A stretch of DNA of 38,981 nucleotides from assembly GCA_030756715.1 (NCBI GenBank), contig JAVBJD010000008.1:1-38981 (forward strand), read 5' to 3'. The position numbers and the translations under genes are program-made. Position 1 is the first letter of the stretch. Every line of letters begins with the position of its first letter. The stretch is from Conexivisphaerales archaeon. GTDB taxonomy: Archaea; Thermoproteota; Nitrososphaeria; Conexivisphaerales; UBA164. Below are positions 1-8,755 of the stretch, one piece after another. Under the pieces are notes generated by a model that was not told where the DNA came from, made no database searches, and was given only the letters and a program-made list of their open reading frames with translations.

Positions 1-92
1 CATGTTTTAGACCCTGTGTCTATTTAAAATCTATTTACCTTGGAACTGTTAGCTACGGCGTAGCCTGCTGTTAAACTTTTAAACCAAAAAAA

Positions 93-572
93 TTAAGCGG
101 ACTTAATAAAATTTGCAACAGAAACTGGATCCTTAATATATTTTATCGTGTACTTCTTACCTGATTTGGTCCTTATTATAAGATTACCTATCCCAAAACA
201 ATCACAGAACGAAGGATAGTTTATATCAACACGCTCAATATCTTCTTTTGGCACTATCGTTTTTTTAGTTCTTAGCCTGTTAAATATGTACAGATAATCA
301 TCGGTAATAAAATATTTTTCGTAACAACAGACAGCAAAACACAAAATGCCCAGCGCGAGATACGGTGCGCCGATTATAAAAACGTAAGGATATATCAGGA
401 TTGCTATATAAGGTATGATCGCAAAAATAAGGAAAAAAGCAAACCCAACTATAGCAAGATAAGAAAGTATATAGGCGCACACCGAAGTCATTCTGGGTTT
501 TATGATAGTTCCTGCAGTATGTGTATAATTATTATTTGCGATTTTGTCATTATACATTTTTATCATCTTCAA
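93..572 (-). CDS. Membrane protein with PH-like (bPH2/DUF304-type) domain
   Basis: 159 aa ORF; two hydrophobic helices followed by a 'YFITDDYLYIFNRLRTKKTIVPKEDIERVDINYP' PH-like segment. Confidence 0.6.
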   Translation of the reverse strand: MKMIKMYNDKIANNNYTHTAGTIIKPRMTSVCAYILSYLAIVGFAFFLIFAIIPYIAILIYPYVFIIGAPYLALGILCFAVCCYEKYFITDDYLYIFNRLRTKKTIVPKEDIERVDINYPSFCDCFGIGNLIIRTKSGKKYTIKYIKDPVSVANFIKSA

Positions 573-776
573 AATGTTTTAAAAAATGAAAAATAAACGC
601 ATTTCTGTTAACAAATGCGTTATAAAAATAATAAAAACAGATCAAATGCATTGATTTTATAGAAAAATTGGCACAAACTTTCTGCAAAAACTTAAAAAAT
701 CACTCTTTTGAATGTCTTAGTTACACCGTTTAATATCATTATATATATTCAAAATACACTTTAATTTTATAATTGA

Positions 777-1238
777 TTATGCGTATATAAGAGCTTCAAC
801 CGGAGCTTCTTTTGAAACCTCTAATATCTGAAAAGATTCATACCTTTCTATCCCATCAACAGAAGTTATTTCTTTGAGTTGCTTCATAATCTCCTGAGTA
901 TTTTTTGCTACGCTGACAACTATGAGGTCGTAAGAACCCGTTGTTATAAATATGTGAGAAACGTAAGCCAGCGGTTTGATAAGCTCTGCAACGTCTTTTG
1001 CAGAATTTCCTGGCTTTATTTTTATGCCAACAGCATACATTACAAGGTTTAACGCATTAGCATCTATCAGAGGTATAAAAGAATTTATTATCTTGCTTTC
1101 CTGTAACTTCTTTATTCTTTTGCTTACTGTTGAAGTTGAAAGGTTCAACCTCTGCGCTATCTGCCTGTATGAAAGCCTGCAGTCACCAGCCATGCATTTT
1201 AATATCTGGATATCTACTTTATCCAGTTGTTTTTTCAA
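777..1238 (-). CDS. Lrp/AsnC family transcriptional regulator
   Basis: N-terminal HTH 'LDKVDIQILKCMAGDCRLSYRQIAQRLNLSTSTVSKRIKKL' plus RAM-type C-terminal domain. Confidence 0.92.
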   Translation of the reverse strand: MKKQLDKVDIQILKCMAGDCRLSYRQIAQRLNLSTSTVSKRIKKLQESKIINSFIPLIDANALNLVMYAVGIKIKPGNSAKDVAELIKPLAYVSHIFITTGSYDLIVVSVAKNTQEIMKQLKEITSVDGIERYESFQILEVSKEAPVEALIYA

Positions 1239-1384
1239 TTTTGTTAATATTTTGGGTTCCTGATATTAAATCTTTTATGCTTTTTTATCAAAATCATAAT
1301 ATTCGATTAATGCAAACTTGAAAATTATGTTTGTTCCCGCTTGGATGAAATAATCGTTAAATAAAAAATTAAAAAAATCAAACT

Positions 1385-1885
1385 ATGCAGGGGGATGAAG
1401 AGGAAGCAAGAATACTTGATAAAATGATTAAAGAAATCATCAGAAAAACTGAGGAAAGTCAGAAAAAAGCTTCTTCTAAATTCCCTCTTCAGGGCGTCTA
1501 TGAGTTTGTTGAAGGAAGATGGCAGTTAACTGCTTATACCAAAAGCTGGAAGCCCAAGGAAGATGGCCTGTATGTAATTTTTAATGACGATTTTGACAGT
1601 TCGTTTTTATCAGGTCCTTTTGGTGACCCTTTTTTAAAAATAGCCGAAAATGTTGGAGGTTCTATAAAATCTGTTGTAAAAACGTTTAAAAATTTCGCAG
1701 GGCCTTATTTAACCTTTATATGTGTTGACCTTGGTAAAGAGCTGTTTTCAAAGACTTTTGACGCTCTCCCATGGCTATCTGATGTTGCTACGCTTGTGTC
1801 TTATTTCGGAATCAACTGCCCTTCTGTTAAAAAAACGGACCTGCTTAAGATATCTGACGTTTGTCCATGCGCAAAGTTATGGTAA
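1385..1885 (+). CDS. Hypothetical protein, possibly with a degenerate thioredoxin-like C-terminal domain
   Basis: 166 aa ORF with archaeal-like codon use; segment 'FAGPYLTFICVDLGKELFSKTFDALPWLSDVATLV' is loosely thioredoxin-like but lacks CxxC. Confidence 0.5.
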   Translation: MQGDEEEARILDKMIKEIIRKTEESQKKASSKFPLQGVYEFVEGRWQLTAYTKSWKPKEDGLYVIFNDDFDSSFLSGPFGDPFLKIAENVGGSIKSVVKTFKNFAGPYLTFICVDLGKELFSKTFDALPWLSDVATLVSYFGINCPSVKKTDLLKISDVCPCAKLW

Positions 1886-2144
1886 AAAGTTTAAAACAAA
1901 TTTCCGCATTGATTATAAATAAAAATATCAAACCCCGGGGCATTTAGATCAGATGACAGACAAATAAACAGGATACATGACAAATATCAAAAAATCATGC
2001 ACTTTAACATTTATCCGGCGTGTGTCTAAGCCTGAAGAGAGCTTATTTTACGCACTTAATTTAAAAAGCAAAAAATTTGTTTTTCAGCAGTAAAAAATTC
2101 CAAAAAAGACAAATTTTAATCATTAGCTTAAATTATAATTTTAG

Positions 2145-3926
2145 ATGAGCCTCTTTCCATATTCCTACAGAGAAGGCCAAAAAGAATCTATAGATGAAAT
2201 CACGAAAGTTGCCGGAAAACGCCCCATAATTTTTCAGGCTCCTACGGGGTTCGGAAAAACCCCTGTTGTTTTATCTTCTCTTCTTTTAAAGGGTTTTAAA
2301 ATACTGTGGGCTGTGAGGACCGGAACTGAAACCGATAGGCCAGTTGAAGAACTTAAGAAAATAAATGAAGTTTTCGGAACAGAATTCCTTGGTATCTCTT
2401 TTAGAGGAAAGAAGGATATGTGTCTTCTAGCGCTGGAAAAAATGAGTGACGCGAACTATGATGAGGTTTCTTACTTTTGTTCAAAAAACAGAAAAAGGTG
2501 TCCTTATTATATCAACCTTCAAAACGAACGTTTTACAGATGCCAAAACGATGCTTTATTCCGAAGTCTTGAAACAATCAGCAGACAGGATGATATGTCCT
2601 TACTTCTATCAGAGAGAATTAGCCGGCCTAGCAAATCTTGTAAGCGTAAGCTACAACTACGTCCTCGACGAAAAAGTATCTTGGAGCCTCAGAAGCGTTT
2701 TTGATTACAGCGAGAGCTATCTTGTAGTCGATGAGGCTCACAACCTTCAGTTTTCATTCATGAATATAAACAGCGATCATATCACTACTGGCTCGATAAA
2801 GAGAGCGCTATCTGAGCTTTCGTTTTTTAAAAGTGAACGAGCTAGAGGTTTTCTTATTAAATTAGAAGAAAAAATGAGGGAAGAGCTTGGAAAAAGGAAA
2901 GAAAAAGAAGTTAAAATTGAAGATTTTTATTCTTCGAAAAATTCAGACGCGCTAGATGAAATAAAGGTATTTGGAGAAACTTTAAGGTCCGAAAGACTTT
3001 CAAAAGGTGAAAGGCCACAGTCTTCCCTTTACCATATATACAGCTTTTTTAAGAACTCTTTAGAGCTTTCAAACGAAAAAGGCGTTACACATTTTCTTTC
3101 AAAGGAGAAAAACGAACTAAAGCTGGAAAGGGTGGATATGAGAGCTTCTGAAGCCCTTAAGGAAAAATGGAAAATGTTCAGGGGGGTGCTTTTCATGTCT
3201 GGCACTCTAGAGCCCATCGAAGCGTTTTCTGAAGTTATTGGCATTCATAACCCTTATATTATCAATAGAAAGTTCAAAGTAAGATCTGAAAACGTCTCGA
3301 GCGTCATAATAAAAGGCGTAACAACCAAAGGGGAAAGATTAAGTGAAGAAATGTTAAGTAGATACATGCGCGTAATTTTATCGTTCCTCAGAAAAAACTC
3401 CGGGAGAAACGTTGCAGTTTTTTCTTCAAGCTATAGAATTCAGGAAGCTCTGTTAAGTGCCCTGCCAGAAGATTTAAGAAAAAGATCATATTTAGAAGTT
3501 GAAGGAATGAGCGGACAGCAATCAAGGGAAGTTTTAAATTCCTTCAAGCTTGCCGCAAAAAGCAACCAGAAAGGGATTTTGTTTGCTTCCGCATCGGGTA
3601 GATTTTCTGAAGGTGCAGACTTTCCCGGAGAAGAGCTTGAAGCGGCAATGGTAATTGGAATACCGTTTGAAAAACTAAACATCAAGATAAAGGCGCTTAT
3701 CAGATATTACAACGAAATCTACGGAAGGAAAAAAGGAAGATATTATGCTTATACCGTTCCTGCTTTAAGAAAAGTAAGTCAGGCCTTGGGCAGAGTTATA
3801 AGGTCTGAAAACGATAAAGGTTACTTTGTGCTTGCGGACGAGAGATTTTTGTACAAAAAATACTTTGACCTTCTACCGGAATTTGTAAAGAGAAACTATA
3901 GCATAATCGATTATGAAAGCTTTTAA
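2145..3926 (+). CDS. XPD/Rad3/DinG-like superfamily 2 helicase
   Basis: Walker A 'FQAPTGFGKT', DEAH box 'LVVDEAHN', interspersed Cys (YFCSKNRKRCPYY...MICPYFYQREL) as in Fe-S helicases, motif VI 'SQALGRVIRSENDKG'. Confidence 0.93.
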   Translation: MSLFPYSYREGQKESIDEITKVAGKRPIIFQAPTGFGKTPVVLSSLLLKGFKILWAVRTGTETDRPVEELKKINEVFGTEFLGISFRGKKDMCLLALEKMSDANYDEVSYFCSKNRKRCPYYINLQNERFTDAKTMLYSEVLKQSADRMICPYFYQRELAGLANLVSVSYNYVLDEKVSWSLRSVFDYSESYLVVDEAHNLQFSFMNINSDHITTGSIKRALSELSFFKSERARGFLIKLEEKMREELGKRKEKEVKIEDFYSSKNSDALDEIKVFGETLRSERLSKGERPQSSLYHIYSFFKNSLELSNEKGVTHFLSKEKNELKLERVDMRASEALKEKWKMFRGVLFMSGTLEPIEAFSEVIGIHNPYIINRKFKVRSENVSSVIIKGVTTKGERLSEEMLSRYMRVILSFLRKNSGRNVAVFSSSYRIQEALLSALPEDLRKRSYLEVEGMSGQQSREVLNSFKLAAKSNQKGILFASASGRFSEGADFPGEELEAAMVIGIPFEKLNIKIKALIRYYNEIYGRKKGRYYAYTVPALRKVSQALGRVIRSENDKGYFVLADERFLYKKYFDLLPEFVKRNYSIIDYESF

Positions 3927-4648
3927 AACCTTATCTCTAACGGGTTTATTTCTTTTTTAATTCCCTTAAGTATGCCCATATAGAAATAATCTTCGTTTGC
4001 CTCAATTGCAAAAAAACATTCTTCTTCATTTAAGTATTTTAATAAAGAACTCACAACCAAGAATTCTCCATAACTTGGTCTTGAATTTTTACCCGAGATA
4101 TAATCTTTTAACCCGTTATTAAAATCAACGACCATCGAGACAACAAACTTTGAGAATTCATACATTGCTTTGCTGACCTTGTGCTCGTCTCCAAAGTATG
4201 ACTTCATTTTTGAGATAAGCTGACCTTTGTTGTACATTTCGTCATAAGACCATATTATGTAATCCACAACCCTTCTGCACAAAGCCATATCTCCCAGAAA
4301 CCTTAGGATTTTTATGAGCATGCTTATGTATTCATCTATAAATTCAGGGTCGTTACTTAAGGCTTTGCTGACAAACCTTTTAAAACCTTTTAGTTCATCC
4401 GTGTGCATATCCAGATATGCTTTCAGATCTTTAACGTTTTTCCCCACTAATGCAATGTCCAGCACATATGCCTGAGCTTCAACTTTGTCATACCTTACAG
4501 TTAAAAGGTTAAACGTTGGAAGAAGATGCATCTTTATAAAAACTTCAGCCTTTTCCCTTATCAGTGGGTTAGGCTCATACAGCTTTAGCTTGATTATCGC
4601 ATTATCTATGACCTTTGTCGCAGAGTCATAATCGAAATTCATGCTCAT
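3923..4648 (-). CDS. Hypothetical alpha-helical protein
   Basis: 241 aa ORF, convergent with the helicase gene (4-nt overlap); no recognised motif. Confidence 0.6.
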   Translation of the reverse strand: MSMNFDYDSATKVIDNAIIKLKLYEPNPLIREKAEVFIKMHLLPTFNLLTVRYDKVEAQAYVLDIALVGKNVKDLKAYLDMHTDELKGFKRFVSKALSNDPEFIDEYISMLIKILRFLGDMALCRRVVDYIIWSYDEMYNKGQLISKMKSYFGDEHKVSKAMYEFSKFVVSMVVDFNNGLKDYISGKNSRPSYGEFLVVSSLLKYLNEEECFFAIEANEDYFYMGILKGIKKEINPLEIRF

Positions 4649-4681
4649 TAATTCTCAACCCTTTCTTATATTTTTTTGCAT

Positions 4682-5653
4682 TCATTCTGATACCCTGTCT
4701 CTTAACAGAAACATTATGATGGTGGTTAAAATTAATACGATAAACGAAAGCATATATTCAATATCCTGCGAAATTATGATGATGTTTCCCCTTCTTAGGC
4801 CTGAAAGAAGCATCCTGAATGCTAAATACGAAAAAACAGACAGCAGAACGATCTTTATTGTAGAACCTCTAGTTTTTGGTAAAAGAGATGAAGCGTGTAA
4901 AGCACCCACTATTATTCCGATTATAGAAACGGCTGAAAGAAACGGGTGAATGTATCCAAATTGCCAGTAGATTGAACCGCTTGTAGATGCTGTTACTCCT
5001 ACTATCAGATTGCTAGTAGCTGAAGCTACTTTTATGGGCAGGCTTTGTATCCCGTAAAGGGCAAACATGTTTATAGGTCCCCCTCCTATACCAAGAAGCC
5101 CGCTCATCAGCCCGCCAAAGAGCATGACCCCCCAGGATTCAAACAATCTTTTTTTATCAACAAAATAATCCACATACAGATGCAACGAAGGATCAAAATA
5201 TTTTCCTCGTATAAAGAGCCCTTTGCTTTTATTTGATATGCCGCTTAATGGTTCCATTTCTCTTTTTGGCGCCTGTTTTGCAGTAAAGAAGGCGGCTATA
5301 TACATTATAATGCTAAAAAATATGTACAGAATCCAGTTATATTTAGTTTTCATTAGTTCATAAAGCAACAAAGATCCCATTATAGCCCCGGTAGTACCAG
5401 CTGAAGCCATAAACAGAAATACTCTCAGGTCGGGTATTTTAAGCTTCAAATACCTGTATCCTGATGTTATCGAAGTGCCCACAGCGGATGATAAACTTAT
5501 TCCAGCCGCATACTGAATCGGTAAACCAATAAATATTGTGAGAAGCGGTGTAAGGATTACTGCACCTCCCAAGCCAAGAAGGCCTCCCAGCAATCCAGCA
5601 GCATATGCACAGACCATTATGATGAAAATTTCAAACAAAATGCTGATCATCAT
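4682..5653 (-). CDS. TauE/SafE family sulfite/anion transporter
   Basis: 'GLLGGLLGLGGAVILTPLL' and 'GGLMSGLLGIGGGPINMFAL' duplicated glycine-rich motifs, multiple TM segments. Confidence 0.9.
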   Translation of the reverse strand: MMISILFEIFIIMVCAYAAGLLGGLLGLGGAVILTPLLTIFIGLPIQYAAGISLSSAVGTSITSGYRYLKLKIPDLRVFLFMASAGTTGAIMGSLLLYELMKTKYNWILYIFFSIIMYIAAFFTAKQAPKREMEPLSGISNKSKGLFIRGKYFDPSLHLYVDYFVDKKRLFESWGVMLFGGLMSGLLGIGGGPINMFALYGIQSLPIKVASATSNLIVGVTASTSGSIYWQFGYIHPFLSAVSIIGIIVGALHASSLLPKTRGSTIKIVLLSVFSYLAFRMLLSGLRRGNIIIISQDIEYMLSFIVLILTTIIMFLLRDRVSE

Positions 5654-7056
5654 ACAACCCTGGGGATGACCAGTATTGCCACCATAAGGTTTAACAGCGT
5701 TATTGCAGCTAGCGCTATATACAGCCTGTCTCTTTCAACTATAAACCTTATTAGGTTTATAGCAACCATCACTATCGGTATCGCTATCAGCACCAAAAGG
5801 CCTGTAAGTATAAAGCTCAGCCCGTCAAGCTCTGTATCGTAAATTAACACGCTCTTTATACTGAACAAAGAAGTGTCAACCCCAAATTTAAGGTTGACTA
5901 TCCTGCTTAAAGGAATCCCCATGCCTTCTCCGTGCAAAAAGAGCAGAAATAAACCTGCTATTAAAAAAGCCGCTGTGATTATGACGCCGTACTTTAGCAC
6001 TTTGCTGGTTATGTCTATGAACCTTTTTTCGGTTTTATTTGGCTTTTCCATCTGAGTAAGGTATACGCTCAGCGTGCTATCATTTGTCTGGCTGTACCTT
6101 CTTCCAAAAACCAAATACAGCGAAAATAGAATTGCAATCCCTATTATCAGCGAAAAGATATTCCTTTCCATGGAAGTTATAGGAAGTATACCCTCTCTTC
6201 CCAGCCCTCTGACAACCATCCTTATACCTAAGTAAGAAAGGATAGCTACAAAAAACCACCTTATCTGCCTGTTGGTAACGTGAACGAGCATTCTTGTCCC
6301 TATTCTTGCCCCCAAAAGAACTCCTATGGCAGTGCATGCCGCAACAGCAGGAGTTATGTACCCGAAAAACCAGTATAGCGACCCGCTAGTGGCTGCCGTA
6401 ACCCCTATCATAAAGTTGCTAGTTGTTGTTGATACTTTCATCGGTATGTTCATTCCCCAGTCCATACCCAGAACTTTCAATGCTCCGGATCCTATGCCTA
6501 ATAACCCGCTCATTATTCCTGCAAAAAACATTATTATCCACCCGAGCCACCACCTTATCCCCCAGTACTTGTACCACATTTTAAGAGCCTGATCATAACA
6601 CGTCCCATAAAGTCTGAAGATTTTTGTTGTCCTGTCTGGCTGCTTCAGTGGTGGAAGTTCGCAAGTGCTCCTCTGTATTGTTGGTACGATTGAGAAAATC
6701 AACATAGCCCCAAAAAGTATGTAAATTATCCACGTTAATCTGTGAGAATATGTATAGTTTGCAAGCAACGAGCCTATTATTGCGCCAGCGGTTGTCGCTG
6801 TTACAAGGCTTATTCCTATCCTGTCGTTAGCCAGCCTCTGTTTAACGTACACGCTTGCAGATCCTGCAGAGGTCGATATGGAAGATACAAGAGAAGCGCC
6901 CGTTGCGTACTTGATAGGTATTCCAAAAAACAGGGTCAAAAGCGGGGTAAGAACAACGCCTCCCCCTAACCCGGCCAGAGCCCCTATTATGCCCGCTATA
7001 ACAGCAATTAATATAAGCTCTACCATCCATAAAATTATTGATCCTATAAAAAACAA
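5650..7056 (-). CDS. TauE/SafE family transporter with extra C-terminal membrane domain (DUF1634-like)
   Basis: 'GALAGLGGGVVLTPLL' and 'AGIMSGLLGIGSGALKVLGM' motifs; about 130 aa extra C-terminal TM domain. Confidence 0.88.
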   Translation of the reverse strand: MFFIGSIILWMVELILIAVIAGIIGALAGLGGGVVLTPLLTLFFGIPIKYATGASLVSSISTSAGSASVYVKQRLANDRIGISLVTATTAGAIIGSLLANYTYSHRLTWIIYILFGAMLIFSIVPTIQRSTCELPPLKQPDRTTKIFRLYGTCYDQALKMWYKYWGIRWWLGWIIMFFAGIMSGLLGIGSGALKVLGMDWGMNIPMKVSTTTSNFMIGVTAATSGSLYWFFGYITPAVAACTAIGVLLGARIGTRMLVHVTNRQIRWFFVAILSYLGIRMVVRGLGREGILPITSMERNIFSLIIGIAILFSLYLVFGRRYSQTNDSTLSVYLTQMEKPNKTEKRFIDITSKVLKYGVIITAAFLIAGLFLLFLHGEGMGIPLSRIVNLKFGVDTSLFSIKSVLIYDTELDGLSFILTGLLVLIAIPIVMVAINLIRFIVERDRLYIALAAITLLNLMVAILVIPRVV

Positions 7057-7057
7057 T

Positions 7058-7408
7058 TCAGGGCGGAGGTATGTATTCGTCTTCCTTGGATGCCATTTCT
7101 TTTATTTCGTTAAGCAGCTTATCGTCTTTGAGTATGGCTTCAAGCGCATCTTTTTTACTTCTATGGTTTATCAGACTTCTGTAAAGAGCCTTTCTGAACG
7201 CTACGGGCGTTTCCTCAACAAACCCTCTTGCATCTATCCTTACTCTGGGGAAAAGCTGCATCAGAATCTTCGCCTGCTCTTCAGTTACTTCTACCTCTAT
7301 CATCTTGAGCGTCCCGCCAAAAAGGTCCTTGATTTCTTTCTCAAGTTCTGTTCCTTTTATAAGCTTCAACCTTTCTTCATCTAGCACAAGCCCTATTTTA
7401 TAAGCCAT
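7058..7408 (-). CDS. Small conserved-looking soluble protein downstream of sat (unknown function)
   Basis: 116 aa ORF directly abutting sat (ends 7408; sat begins 7409) in an apparent operon. Confidence 0.7.
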   Translation of the reverse strand: MAYKIGLVLDEERLKLIKGTELEKEIKDLFGGTLKMIEVEVTEEQAKILMQLFPRVRIDARGFVEETPVAFRKALYRSLINHRSKKDALEAILKDDKLLNEIKEMASKEDEYIPPP

Positions 7409-8755
7409 TTATCCCACCTCCACTTCAAGCTCGTCCTCTTTCTGCATAAGATATTTCTTGTTCACGAACGGATATCCAAAAACGCGCCACCATTTTACTA
7501 TGGCGCTGTATACTTCAGGCCTAAATATAACTGAAGGAGGCTTTACGCCTTCAGCTATAAGCCCCCTAACAAAACTTCCGCTAAACCTCTGAGCTTCACT
7601 GTGACCACAGGTTTCGCTGTAAGTTATTTCATTACAGCGGGGGCAGTAAAAGAATTCCTGCATGTTAACCGGCCTTATTTCAAGACCTTTTTCAACGTCA
7701 TATGGAGGTGCATCAAATCCATAGCTCGGAAGCCCATTTATCCAGAGCTCCTGCGTTGAATACGGGTCAAAATAATCTCCCGCTGCAGCATGATCTCTTC
7801 CAAACATGTGATGTGTGCATCCCATATTCTGCCTTATTATGCCATGTAGAAGCGATTCTAGTGGAGCACCATACCTCATGTCCCATAATGTAAACGAAAC
7901 CATATGCCTTTCTGGCTTTATGTATCCGTATTTGTTTACTGCTTCGTGACCCTCAAGGATGGCTTCATCTACAAAGTCTCCTATCCTCTTCGCACCTACT
8001 ATTGCATTTACTAGTATACCTCTGCATGGTTCAACATCTCCCATAAACGCAGCTTCTTTCATAAGATGTTCATGACCCGTATGTGGCACATTTCTTGTCT
8101 GGTGTGCTATCACAGTTCTCCATTTTCTTCTCAAAAATTCCTCCCTTGACCTTTCTGGAGGATACCAGAACCTGCTGTATGGATCTTTAAACTTTGGTTC
8201 ATTTATTATGAAAACTTTACCTGCTATTGCAAAACCGCTCATGTTGCGGTAAATGCTGAAACCCGGATGCTTTTCGTCGAGCGGCTTTTTCAGAGCATCT
8301 GAGTTTTTTTCTGGAGTTCCGAACGTTTTAACGGCAAGATCTGCCGGATCAAAATCCCACATTTCATCTACGTCGATGTATGCAAACGGTTTTCCCTTTA
8401 ACCTGAGATAGAGCCTGTCGCCTTCTTTGAGCTGCATGCTCTTTATTTTTTCTTTGTCCGCGTCAAATATTATCGGGAATGGAAATATGTATCCGTCAGG
8501 CAACCTTCTGTACTTTAAAACGGAATCGACGTCTTCTTTTGTCATGAATCTGTCAAGAGGGCTGAAGAAACCATAACAAATAGACATGATTTCCCTGTAA
8601 ACGTTTCTTATCGGGGCCCCGGATTTTCTGTCGATTTCCGGTTTTATATCGTAAACAGGCGAACCTTTTAGCTCCTGCTCTTTTTTGTCGATGTTGTTTA
8701 CAAGCTTTCCCCCGTAAGGAGGCGGGTTGTTGATTATCAGCTTCATTCCATTCAC
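7409..8755 (-). CDS. sat: Sulfate adenylyltransferase (ATP sulfurylase), homo-oligomeric type
   Basis: Motifs 'AHQTRNVPHTGHEHLMKEA' and 'HHMFGRDHAAAGDYFDPYSTQ'; zinc-ribbon-like 'FFYCPRCNEITYSETCGH'. Confidence 0.97.
   Translation of the reverse strand: MNGMKLIINNPPPYGGKLVNNIDKKEQELKGSPVYDIKPEIDRKSGAPIRNVYREIMSICYGFFSPLDRFMTKEDVDSVLKYRRLPDGYIFPFPIIFDADKEKIKSMQLKEGDRLYLRLKGKPFAYIDVDEMWDFDPADLAVKTFGTPEKNSDALKKPLDEKHPGFSIYRNMSGFAIAGKVFIINEPKFKDPYSRFWYPPERSREEFLRRKWRTVIAHQTRNVPHTGHEHLMKEAAFMGDVEPCRGILVNAIVGAKRIGDFVDEAILEGHEAVNKYGYIKPERHMVSFTLWDMRYGAPLESLLHGIIRQNMGCTHHMFGRDHAAAGDYFDPYSTQELWINGLPSYGFDAPPYDVEKGLEIRPVNMQEFFYCPRCNEITYSETCGHSEAQRFSGSFVRGLIAEGVKPPSVIFRPEVYSAIVKWWRVFGYPFVNKKYLMQKEDELEVEVG

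Noticed and set aside
52-64. GCTACGGCGTAGC short palindrome near the window start
   Set aside because: Single short GC palindrome at the edge with no context; cannot distinguish a terminator from chance.
4641-4949. Numerous short plus/minus ORFs antisense to long genes (e.g. this one, 6878-7384, 14377-14769, 26654-27043, 33576-33929)
   Set aside because: Lie opposite well-supported coding sequences and translate to low-complexity or non-protein-like sequence; treated as shadow ORFs.
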